DNA of 7,146 nt from positions 1 to 7,146 of the forward strand of contig PKUI01000208.1 in assembly GCA_002869605.1 (NCBI GenBank), written 5' to 3'. Shown piece after piece: positions 1-4,180 of this stretch. The notes under the pieces are model-generated. The model made no database searches. It saw nothing but the letters and a program-made list of their open reading frames with translations, and was not told where the DNA came from. Source of the stretch: Desulfuromonas sp. (GTDB lineage: Bacteria > Desulfobacterota > Desulfuromonadia > Desulfuromonadales > SZUA-401). Position 1 is the stretch's first letter. The number at the start of each line of letters is the position of its first letter. The translations under genes and the position numbers were made by a program.

Positions 1-270
1 CAGCTGTTCCTCGACCAGGTAGTTCATCCACTTCGGATTGGCAGAAATAAACAGGTCGGCCGGGGCCCCCTGGGCAATCTGCTTGGCCAGGGCCCCGGAC
101 GCCGCGAAATTCGGCAGCACCTTTGTCCCGGGGTGCTGTTGTCCGTAGACATCGATCAACTCCCGGGTCGCTTCGGTCAGGCTGGCGGCTACAGACAGGC
201 GGACATCGGCTGCGGTGACCGTCACCCCCAGGTTCGAAAACATCATCACCAATATCACTATGCGCTTCAT
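1..270 (-). CDS. modA: Molybdate ABC transporter, periplasmic substrate-binding protein ModA (3' end outside window)
   Basis: First 90 codons of a molybdate-binding protein, running off the left edge. ModA captures molybdate (and tungstate) in the periplasm and passes it to the ModBC transporter. The start is the ATG at 268-270, with GGAG eight bases upstream. Residues 1-20 are a signal peptide: a KR n-region, a hydrophobic core, and an Ala-type cleavage site near A20. The mature part shows family hallmarks: SVAASLTEA at about 25-33 (the first oxyanion-binding Ser loop), NFAASGALAKQI at about 55-66, and GAPADLFISAN followed by KWMNYL. The gene begins 26 bp after the modE stop, so the two are probably cotranscribed. 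The supply of Mo for nitrogenase explains its place here. It was missed by simple ORF calling because it is cut by the window edge. The family is clear; only the C-terminal part is unseen. Confidence 0.93.
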   Translation of the reverse strand, partial: MKRIVILVMMFSNLGVTVTAADVRLSVAASLTEATRELIDVYGQQHPGTKVLPNFAASGALAKQIAQGAPADLFISANPKWMNYLVEEQL

Positions 271-296
271 CAGGTTTTCTCCGTTATGCAAGCGGG

Positions 297-1106
297 TTAA
301 GCCACGGCGAGCATGACACTCGAGGCCTTGATCAGGGCACAGGCCGAATGTCCCGGTTGCAACCCCAGCCCGCTGGCACTTTCGTTGGTAACCGTGGCGT
401 GAACGGTATTGCCGCCCGAAAGCTCAAGGATCACCTCGCTGTTCACCACCCCTTCATTGACCTGGGAGACCGTCCCGCACAGCAGGTTGCGGGCACTGAC
501 CTGCTGCGACGTAACCTCACAGGCAAGCATGACAGCGGACGATTTGACCAGCGCCAGCACCTCGGCCCCTTCGGCCAGGCCGAGGTTATCGACGCTCTCG
601 TGGGTCACCACCGCCACCACCTGATCACCACCACGCAGGGCCACCGTGACCACGGCGTTGACTTCGCCGACGGCCAACTCCTTGACCTGACCGCTCCAGA
701 CATTGCGGGCACTGATTTTCATCTGCATCCTCCTGATCAATTGTGACAGCGCCGCGGCATTGCCCATGTCCTGCCGGGAGAACTCGAGAAACCGCCGATA
801 CTCCTGTTCCATGCGCCGGTATTGACGGACCAGCAGCGCCCCGGTCTCGGTCAGCTGCGTTCCGCCACCGCCACGCCCACCTACGGCCCGGGCGAGCAGC
901 GGTTCGCTGGCCAGGTTATTGAGCAGCTCCACCTGTTCCCAAGCCGACTTGTAGCTCATGCCGAGCTGTGCTGCGGCACGATTGATCGACCCGCAGTCGT
1001 TGATCGCCTCGAGCAGGGCAATGCCACGGCTGCTGCGCTGGTCGAAACCAAGCAGCTCGGAAGGAATGAGCAGGGGATGATTTGATTCTCGTGTCACAAC
1101 AAGCAC
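297..1106 (-). CDS. modE: Molybdate-dependent transcriptional regulator ModE (wHTH plus two molbindin domains)
   Basis: 269 aa, close to the usual full-length ModE of about 260 aa. Residues about 20-115 form the LysR-like winged helix-turn-helix. It includes SINRAAAQLGMSYKSAWE (40-57) and the wing AVGGRGGGGTQLTETG (74-89), which ModE proteins share. Two Mop (molbindin) repeats follow, at about 130-196 and 202-268. Each begins with an SARN motif (132-135, 204-207) and ends with a K-SSAVMLA / KASSVMLA strand. In the family these bind molybdate at a dimer interface, and the loaded dimer represses modABC and adjusts Mo-enzyme genes. The start chosen is GTG at 1104-1106, because no other start codon lies upstream in frame. 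No good Shine-Dalgarno is visible, and GTG at 1095-1097 (residue 4) is an alternative. A ModE-like dyad directly upstream suggests autoregulation. Confidence 0.93.
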   Translation of the reverse strand: MLVVTRESNHPLLIPSELLGFDQRSSRGIALLEAINDCGSINRAAAQLGMSYKSAWEQVELLNNLASEPLLARAVGGRGGGGTQLTETGALLVRQYRRMEQEYRRFLEFSRQDMGNAAALSQLIRRMQMKISARNVWSGQVKELAVGEVNAVVTVALRGGDQVVAVVTHESVDNLGLAEGAEVLALVKSSAVMLACEVTSQQVSARNLLCGTVSQVNEGVVNSEVILELSGGNTVHATVTNESASGLGLQPGHSACALIKASSVMLAVA

Positions 1107-1129
1107 CGTTGTTCGTTTTTTGAATAACG
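1107..1129 (-). promoter_or_regulatory. Putative ModE operator upstream of modE
   Basis: A 23-bp dyad: CGTTGTTC, a 7-base spacer, GAATAACG, with arms matching at seven of eight positions. The CGTT...AACG ends and their separation resemble the CGTTAT / ATAACG half-sites of known ModE operators. It abuts the modE start codon, so a bound ModE would block its own expression. The match to the consensus is from memory. Confidence 0.4.
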
Positions 1130-1135
1130 CTTGGC

Positions 1136-1179
1136 AAAAAAAATCGACACTTCTCCCCCGGAGGCAAACGCCTCCGGGG
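1136..1179 (-). terminator. Terminator-like hairpin after nifB
   Basis: A perfect 10-bp GC-rich stem (1156-1165 with 1170-1179, loop 1166-1169) begins 14 bp after the nifB stop. On the minus strand a run of eight T (1143-1136) follows, but only after 12 bases. The spacing is longer than in a textbook intrinsic terminator, so it may be leaky or only protect the nifB mRNA 3' end. It separates nifB from modE. Confidence 0.65.
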
Positions 1180-1193
1180 TGAAGAAACAGAAC

Positions 1194-2087
1194 TTAACTG
1201 ACCAGACGCCTCTCGAGCTGCTCCAGATCGATGTCCTTACCGACCACTCCGGCCGCATCAGCGCGACACTGCTTGCAGTGGCGGGCCTGAGAAAGAATCA
1301 ACTCGGCCTGATTGCGTACCATGTCGATGGTGGTCTCCGAAGGCGGCTCAACATCCTTGAACATACCGACCGGGATGACCGGAATGATGTTCATCATCGA
1401 CGCTCCGAGTTCGCGCACCTTGACCGCCAGATCGAGGGTCTCGTGATCATTGACTCCGGGGATGTAAACGTGGTTGACCTTGACCAGCATGCCGGTCGCG
1501 GCGGCGTAACGTACCCCGTCGAGCTGGCGCTGCAGCAGGATCGCCGCCCCCTCTTCGCCATCGAGTCGCACGCCGTTATGGCTGATCCACTCGTAGACCT
1601 TGGCTCCGGTCTGCGGCGTAAGAGCGTTGATGGTGACAGTCAGGCTGTGGATATTGAGACGGACCAGGCGATCGAGATGCTCGGTAAGCAACAGACCGTT
1701 GGTCGACATGCACAGGTGCATATCGGGGAACGCCTCCTTGACCAGCTCAAAGGTTTCGAAGGTCCTGGGGTTGGCAAGCGGGTCGCCGGGACCGGCGATA
1801 CCGATCACCTTGAGCAGCGGACCACCACCGCTCTTCTCGGCCTCGCGCTCCATGTGAAGTTTGACCAGGCGGGTACGCTCCACCGCCTGCTGCGGGGTGA
1901 GCACCTTGCTGGTAACACCGGGACGGCTCTCGTTGGCGCAGTCGAACTTGCGCTCGCAGAAACCGCATTTGATATTACAGCCCGGGGCAACCGGCAGGTG
2001 CAGACGACCGGCCTTGTCATGATCTCCACCGAAGCAGGGGTGATCACTCATCTTCTGGTTTTGCATCATCGGGCATCCTGTGGCCAT
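1194..2087 (-). CDS. nifB: FeMo-cofactor core biosynthesis radical SAM protein NifB (single-domain form)
   Basis: 297 aa. NifB fuses two [4Fe-4S] clusters and inserts a carbide from SAM to make NifB-co, the iron-sulfur core of all nitrogenase cofactors. The radical-SAM motif CNIKCGFC is at 37-44 (C37, C41, C44). The N-terminal HPCF / GGDHDKAGRLHLPVAPGC block and the SAM-binding GIAGPGDP (96-103) are typical. The C-terminal HCKQCRADAAG (C271, C274) matches the cysteines that hold an accessory cluster. The classical proteobacterial NifB has about 150 more residues forming a NifX-like domain. That domain is absent here, and a matching stand-alone protein is encoded just upstream (2468-2857). The start ATG at 2085-2087 has AAGGAGA seven bases before it. 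The gene has its own sigma-54 promoter and a long structured leader. Confidence 0.96.
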   Translation of the reverse strand: MATGCPMMQNQKMSDHPCFGGDHDKAGRLHLPVAPGCNIKCGFCERKFDCANESRPGVTSKVLTPQQAVERTRLVKLHMEREAEKSGGGPLLKVIGIAGPGDPLANPRTFETFELVKEAFPDMHLCMSTNGLLLTEHLDRLVRLNIHSLTVTINALTPQTGAKVYEWISHNGVRLDGEEGAAILLQRQLDGVRYAAATGMLVKVNHVYIPGVNDHETLDLAVKVRELGASMMNIIPVIPVGMFKDVEPPSETTIDMVRNQAELILSQARHCKQCRADAAGVVGKDIDLEQLERRLVS

Positions 2088-2114
2088 GGGGAATCTCCTT
2101 TCGCGTAAAACGCA

Positions 2115-2150
2115 CAGCGGCGCGGTTCCGTTTCCGGAAGAGCGCCGCTG
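2115..2150 (-). other. Second hairpin in the nifB leader
   Basis: A 9-bp stem (CAGCGGCGC at 2115-2123 with 2142-2150), a 2x2 internal loop, and a 5-bp upper stem (2126-2130 with 2135-2139) closed on the minus strand by a GAAA tetraloop. It lies between the leader terminator and the nifB ribosome binding site. T4 follows six bases beyond the stem, so it could be a weak second terminator or an mRNA-stabilising structure. Confidence 0.6.
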
Positions 2151-2165
2151 CTCAAAGTTGCTAAA

Positions 2166-2201
2166 ACGTAAAAGCCCCGCAGAGCCGATAGCTCGCGGGG
2201 C
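2166..2201 (-). terminator. Leader terminator (attenuator) upstream of nifB
   Basis: On the minus strand GCCCCGC pairs with GCGGGGC (2201-2195 with 2180-2174), and GAGC pairs with GCTC above a single-base bulge, with a 5-nt loop. TTTT follows at once, then ACG and a second TTTT. It lies between the nifB promoter and the nifB gene, so it would stop nifB transcription early unless overridden. Its 5' arm overlaps the second hexaloop hairpin (2199-2210). Confidence 0.75.
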
Positions 2202-2238
2202 ATCATTGCCGAAAAGAACAGTACCACCTTGTACCGTT
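2199..2238 (-). promoter_or_regulatory. Putative ANTAR-target dual-hexaloop antiterminator RNA in the nifB leader
   Basis: Two small hairpins on the minus strand. The first (2238-2217) is an 8-bp stem with one G-U pair and loop AAGGTG. The second (2210-2199) is a 3-bp GGC/GCC stem with loop AATGAT. Both loops are six bases with A at position 1 and G at position 4, the signature of RNA sites bound by ANTAR-domain antiterminators. Six bases separate them. The 3' arm of the second hairpin is the first three bases of the following terminator stem, so the two structures exclude each other. Geobacter uses the ANTAR response regulator GnfR on nif leaders. The short second stem is the weak point. Confidence 0.72.
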
Positions 2239-2257
2239 ACGTATCGATATATCTATT

Positions 2258-2274
2258 AGCATCAGACATGCCAA
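2258..2274 (-). promoter_or_regulatory. Sigma-54 (RpoN) promoter for nifB
   Basis: The minus strand reads TTGGCATGTCTGATGCT, with GG and GC at the obligatory 10-base spacing. It matches the -24/-12 consensus TGGCAC-N5-TTGC except for T for C in the first block and A for T in the second. Transcription would start near 2247, about nine bases before the first leader hairpin. No TGT-N10-ACA NifA site is seen upstream. The palindrome CACAACTTGTG (2280-2290) lies just upstream. Confidence 0.75.
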
Positions 2275-2340
2275 CTCCACACAACTTGTGAATATATTTT
2301 TTTACTTGTTATTTCAGGTGGTTACGAAATCTCTTCGGGC

Positions 2341-2380
2341 AAAAAAAAGGGCAAGGTGCTTTCTACAAGCATCCATGCCC
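2341..2380 (-). terminator. Intrinsic terminator of the nifDK-nifX-fdx-nifX2 side
   Basis: On the minus strand GGGCA / TGCCC (2380-2376 with 2353-2349) and TGCTT / TTGCA-type inner pairing (TGCTT 2371-2367 with AAGCA 2361-2357) are separated by a small internal loop. Eight T follow directly (2348-2341). The sequence has all parts of a strong rho-independent terminator and isolates the upstream nif unit from the nifB promoter. Confidence 0.88.
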
Positions 2381-2401
2381 AAGCCTTCGGCAATTGCAGC
2401 G

Positions 2402-2458
2402 CGGAAAGGTCAATTTAGCATCAGGGGAGCAAGGGGGTGTTCACCTGTAACCTTTCCG
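2402..2458 (-). other. 57-nt stem-loop in the 3' UTR of the second nifX-family gene
   Basis: CGGAAAGGT (2402-2410) is the perfect inverted repeat of ACCTTTCCG (2450-2458), enclosing 39 bases. Inside, GGTG and CACC, or alternatively CAGG and CCTG, can pair. It begins nine bases after the stop codon and precedes the terminator at 2341-2380. I do not recognise a known riboswitch in it; an mRNA 3' structure is the simplest reading. Confidence 0.5.
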
Positions 2459-2467
2459 GAATAAATA

Positions 2468-2857
2468 CTAACCGTTACTGAACTCGCACTTCCCGGCTTC
2501 CGCCTGGCTCCCCCCGCAAGCGCACTGGCAAACGCTGTCATGGGCGAGTTTAAGCGCCGGTTCGAGCGGCCCCTCGGCACTGATCACCTTGAAGCCGAGC
2601 TTCTCGAGTTCCTGCTTCGGCATTTCGCCGATCATCGCCGTGACCACCGCCTTGCACTCCTTGAGGGCCTCGGCGATAGCGTCAAACTGTCTATGGCGGA
2701 ACGGGTGCTCGGGGTCCAGGGAGCAGTACTTCTCGACTTCGACCTCGCCGACCTGCACCGGGTTGCCCTTGCGATACTTGAAAATACGAAACGTTTCGGC
2801 ATGGCCGAAGTGTTGATCGATTTCGGTGCCCGATTTGGACGCAACGGCGATAAGCAT
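2468..2857 (-). CDS. NifX/NifB-C-terminal family protein (dinitrogenase iron-molybdenum cofactor binding fold), stand-alone
   Basis: 129 aa. The whole protein is one Nitro_FeMo-Co domain, found in NifX, NafY and the C-terminus of NifB, which binds NifB-co or FeMo-co. It opens with LIAVASKSGTEIDQHFGHA (2-20), whose QHFGHA is the family signature with a candidate cofactor ligand at H16. VEVEKYC (41-45) and the later block with IGEMPKQELEKLGFKVI match the C-terminal half of classical two-domain NifB better than NifX. Since the NifB encoded downstream lacks that half, this is probably its detached partner. The C-terminus is unusually cysteine-rich (C110, C112, C114, C124). The start ATG at 2855-2857 has AAAGGAG seven bases upstream. 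A terminator separates it from the ferredoxin gene, so it may depend on readthrough or on an unseen promoter. Exact role unknown. Confidence 0.88.
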   Translation of the reverse strand: MLIAVASKSGTEIDQHFGHAETFRIFKYRKGNPVQVGEVEVEKYCSLDPEHPFRHRQFDAIAEALKECKAVVTAMIGEMPKQELEKLGFKVISAEGPLEPALKLAHDSVCQCACGGSQAEAGKCEFSNG

Positions 2858-2944
2858 GGTGGCTCTCCTTTATCAACTGGTAACGTGGTTGTCTTTCCCG
2901 TCGGCGGGAAACCCGGGTGGGAGTGAAGGGAGAACGGGTTCTCT

Positions 2945-2989
2945 GTCTGGCGGGGTCGTATCTATTGAGATGTCGCTTGCACGACAGAC
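2945..2989 (-). other. Possible branched RNA structure upstream of the second nifX-family gene
   Basis: GTCTG (2945-2949) and CAGAC (2985-2989) can close a structure holding two adjacent hairpins: 2960-2971 (4-bp stem) and 2971-2986 (TGTCG / CGACA). GTCGT (2955-2959) can instead pair with ACGAC (2981-2985), so alternative folds exist. It lies right after the ferredoxin terminator. No known RNA family recognised. Confidence 0.35.
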
Positions 2990-2995
2990 TTGGCG

Positions 2996-3028
2996 AAAAA
3001 AATGGGCAGAGAGCGACGCTCTCTGCCC
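2996..3028 (-). terminator. Intrinsic terminator after the ferredoxin gene
   Basis: A perfect 11-bp stem (3004-3014 with 3018-3028, GGGCAGAGAGC) with a 3-nt loop, followed on the minus strand by one A and then seven T (3002-2996). It starts six bases after the ferredoxin stop. This is one of the strongest terminators in the window and would reduce transcription of the next gene. Confidence 0.92.
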
Positions 3029-3034
3029 TGCTAC

Positions 3035-3304
3035 TTACATTTCTTTAGTGCTGAAGCTGAAGCATTTCTTGGGGCAAGCCACCCCGCAACCGGCACAACC
3101 GATACAGTTGTCCTGGTTGACGATGGTCATGATCATGCGGATCGACTCGGACTCTTCATCTTCGTGATCCTCGGGACCGAGCACCTTGCGGGCACACGAC
3201 TTGAAGCAACGTCCGCAACCGATACATTTTTCAGGATCAATCTCGGTGACGAATGTCGGGGTCCAATCGTCCCCGCCAAAAGTTTTTCCGGTTAACACTG
3301 CCAT
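3035..3304 (-). CDS. fdxB: Nif-specific 2[4Fe-4S] ferredoxin (ferredoxin III / FdxB type)
   Basis: 89 aa. Two cluster motifs are complete: [11 protein letters not shown] (C27, C30, C33, C37) and [12 protein letters not shown] (C67, C70, C73, C77), with an extra cysteine at 81. The N-terminal [12 protein letters not shown] (8-19), the CARKVL after the first motif, and the roughly 30-residue acidic linker between motifs are typical of the nif-specific ferredoxin III family. Such proteins carry electrons for nitrogenase or for cofactor assembly by NifB and NifEN; which one is served here cannot be told. The start ATG at 3302-3304 has AAGGAG seven bases upstream. It lies 46 bp after nifX, so the two are likely cotranscribed, and it ends at a strong terminator. 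Confidence 0.93.
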   Translation of the reverse strand: MAVLTGKTFGGDDWTPTFVTEIDPEKCIGCGRCFKSCARKVLGPEDHEDEESESIRMIMTIVNQDNCIGCAGCGVACPKKCFSFSTKEM

Positions 3305-3350
3305 GGTCCTTCTCCTTCGTAGTGGTATGTACTGCTATGCTGCAAACGGG

Positions 3351-3740
3351 TTACCCGACCGCAGGTCTTTCTCCCTTGAGCATCGCCTTGCGCAGCCAGG
3401 GTGGCGGGTTCCCCTTCAGAACTTCCTGGAGCTTTTCGACCACGACAGTAATCGGCTCCTTCTCCTTGCTCTTGATCGGGTGGATTTTTTTTGCCACCAG
3501 ACGTGCCGCAGCCGGTCCGCCGATTTCGCCGACATAGACCAGAGCACAATCGGCCAGTGCCGCACCGCGCGCCTCGATCTTGTCATCGCTGTGACCCGGC
3601 ATCTCGTCTTCGGACTGCACCTGGATCACGCCGCTGAAAGCAGCCTCCTCGGGACCGATTTCCCAGACGTAGAACGCTTTGGCCTGACCAAAGTGCTCGT
3701 CTATGTGTACCTTGTCCGTACTGGCAAATGCGACTTTCAT
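3351..3740 (-). CDS. nifX: Nitrogenase cofactor carrier protein NifX
   Basis: 129 aa, the usual NifX size, a single Nitro_FeMo-Co domain. NifX binds NifB-co and the VK cluster and shuttles or stores them during FeMo-co synthesis. Evidence is MKVAFASTDKVHIDEHFGQA (1-20, with H16 in the HFG motif) and the C-terminal GNPPPWLRKA (110-119), which NifX proteins share. The start was set at ATG 3738-3740, where homology begins, with AAAGG upstream. The frame stays open to a GTG at 3905, but those 55 codons lie in a palindromic repeat region and show no family similarity, so I exclude them. The gene follows nifK after 440 bp of structured spacer and precedes the ferredoxin by 46 bp. nifE and nifN, its usual neighbours, are absent here. 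Confidence 0.92.
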   Translation of the reverse strand: MKVAFASTDKVHIDEHFGQAKAFYVWEIGPEEAAFSGVIQVQSEDEMPGHSDDKIEARGAALADCALVYVGEIGGPAAARLVAKKIHPIKSKEKEPITVVVEKLQEVLKGNPPPWLRKAMLKGERPAVG

Positions 3741-3807
3741 ACTCAAGCCTTTCTTTTCGGTGCTGCTGACGATTTCGAAGCGCCGGGTTCGTATCATAAC
3801 GTTATCC

Positions 3808-3827
3808 GCGGGGGCCAAAGTCCCCGC
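3808..3827 (-). repeat. GC-rich REP-like hairpin, copy 1
   Basis: A 6-bp stem GCGGGG / CCCCGC around an 8-nt loop. Read on the minus strand, its 20 bases match 17 of the 20 bases of the hairpin at 3976-3995. The two copies sit on either side of the 119-bp palindrome, as REP doublets do. Confidence 0.6.
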
Positions 3828-3831
3828 CCAA

Positions 3832-3950
3832 GGCTGATGAAAAACGATTATCTGCTTCGTTCCCCTTGCCTTCGGTGCTGCGACATAGCTATCGCTATGA
3901 CTCACTCCTCAGGCTGCGGGCGCCTAGCATCTAATCATTTTTGCTCAGCC
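3832..3950. repeat. 119-bp imperfect palindromic element between nifK and nifX
   Basis: Both ends form a 19-base inverted repeat with three mismatches (3832-3850 and 3932-3950), centred on 3891. At the centre CATAGC / GCTATG (3884-3889 with 3894-3899) closes a 4-base loop. Patches in between also pair (for example 3853-3856 with 3926-3929, 3862-3864 with 3918-3920, 3868-3871 with 3911-3914). It looks like a decayed miniature or REPIN-type intergenic repeat. Whether further copies exist cannot be seen here. Confidence 0.65.
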
Positions 3951-3974
3951 TCCTTATAAGTACGTTTTGCTTGT

Positions 3975-3996
3975 GGCGGGGTCCGAAGACCCCGCC
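3975..3996 (-). repeat. GC-rich REP-like hairpin, copy 2, with UUCG tetraloop
   Basis: A perfect 9-bp stem GGCGGGGTC / GACCCCGCC. On the minus strand it is capped by C(TTCG)G, an exceptionally stable RNA tetraloop. No T run follows, so it more likely blocks 3'-exonucleases, protecting the upstream nifK message, than ends transcription. It is a near copy of 3808-3827. Confidence 0.7.
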
Positions 3997-4014
3997 TCGG
4001 TTGGTTTTACATTC

Positions 4015-4026
4015 ACCCTTTCGGGT
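4015..4026 (-). other. Small GNRA-loop hairpin
   Basis: ACCC / GGGT (4015-4018 with 4023-4026) with loop GAAA on the minus strand. Only four base pairs, so significance is modest. It lies between the two long palindromes. Confidence 0.35.
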
Positions 4027-4039
4027 CTGACTTTGATCT

Positions 4040-4180
4040 CATTTCGGGATTGGGAACGAGCAGTTTGGCGTCAGGCCAAGGAACCCTAGAGATCTTGAGG
4101 AGGCGTACATTGTACGCCGACGATCGATCTCGACGGGTGACACCGGCATGGCGTCAAAGAGCCGCTCCCGGCCCGAAATG
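4040..4180. repeat. 141-bp imperfect palindrome abutting the nifK stop codon
   Basis: Symmetric about 4110. Matching arms include CATTTCGGG (4040-4048 with 4172-4180, perfect), GGGA / TCCC (4052-4055 with 4166-4169), a 10-bp arm with two G-T wobbles (4064-4073 with 4149-4158), GCC / GGC (4075-4077 with 4145-4147), ACCC / GGGT (4083-4086 with 4135-4138), GAGATC / GATCTC (4089-4094 with 4126-4131), and GGCGTAC / GTACGCC (4102-4108 with 4112-4118, 3-base loop). It ends exactly one base before the nifK stop. It resembles ERIC- or MITE-like intergenic palindromes; as RNA it would be one long hairpin in the nifK 3' region. Confidence 0.75.

Larger units (their letters stand above)
2088..2467 (-). 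other. 380-bp gene-free interval between the second nifX-family gene and nifB
   Basis: No credible coding sequence is seen on either strand. Reading along the minus strand it holds, in order: a 57-bp stem-loop just after the upstream stop (2402-2458), an intrinsic terminator (2341-2380), an AT-rich stretch (about 2290-2315), an 11-bp palindrome CACAACTTGTG (2280-2290), a sigma-54 promoter (2258-2274), two hexaloop hairpins with an overlapping terminator (2174-2238), a further long hairpin (2115-2150), and the nifB ribosome binding site (2094-2100). Confidence 0.85.
3741..4180 (-). other. 440-bp gene-free, palindrome-rich spacer between nifK and nifX
   Basis: No supportable gene on either strand. 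It contains, from nifK onward: a 141-bp imperfect palindrome (4040-4180), a small GAAA-loop hairpin (4015-4026), a GC-rich hairpin with a UUCG loop (3975-3996), a 119-bp imperfect palindrome (3832-3950), a second GC-rich hairpin (3808-3827) and a 10-bp perfect palindrome ATAACGTTAT (3796-3805). None is followed by a T run on the minus strand, so none is a clear intrinsic terminator. No sigma-54 promoter was found, so nifX is probably read through from nifHDK. Confidence 0.85.

Noticed and set aside
1131..2108. A 325-codon open frame on the plus strand across nifB
   Set aside because: Antisense shadow of nifB with no family features; nifB itself is unambiguous.
2275..2467. NifA upstream activating sequence TGT-N10-ACA for nifB
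   Set aside because: Each TGT in the region was checked and none has ACA at the right distance.
3796..3805. Perfect palindrome ATAACGTTAT upstream of nifX as a ModE site
   Set aside because: It contains two CGTTAT-like halves, but they overlap rather than being separated as in known ModE operators; a 10-bp palindrome may be chance.
3741..3905. N-terminal extension of nifX to a GTG at 3905 (184 aa)
   Set aside because: The extra 55 codons fall in a palindromic repeat region and the protein homology starts exactly at the ATG at 3740.
3924..3955. A perfect AAGGAGG followed by ATG and a 4-codon reading frame on the minus strand
   Set aside because: The Shine-Dalgarno is partly the end of the 119-bp palindrome, and the frame is too short to support as a gene; no degraded gene is recognisable after it.
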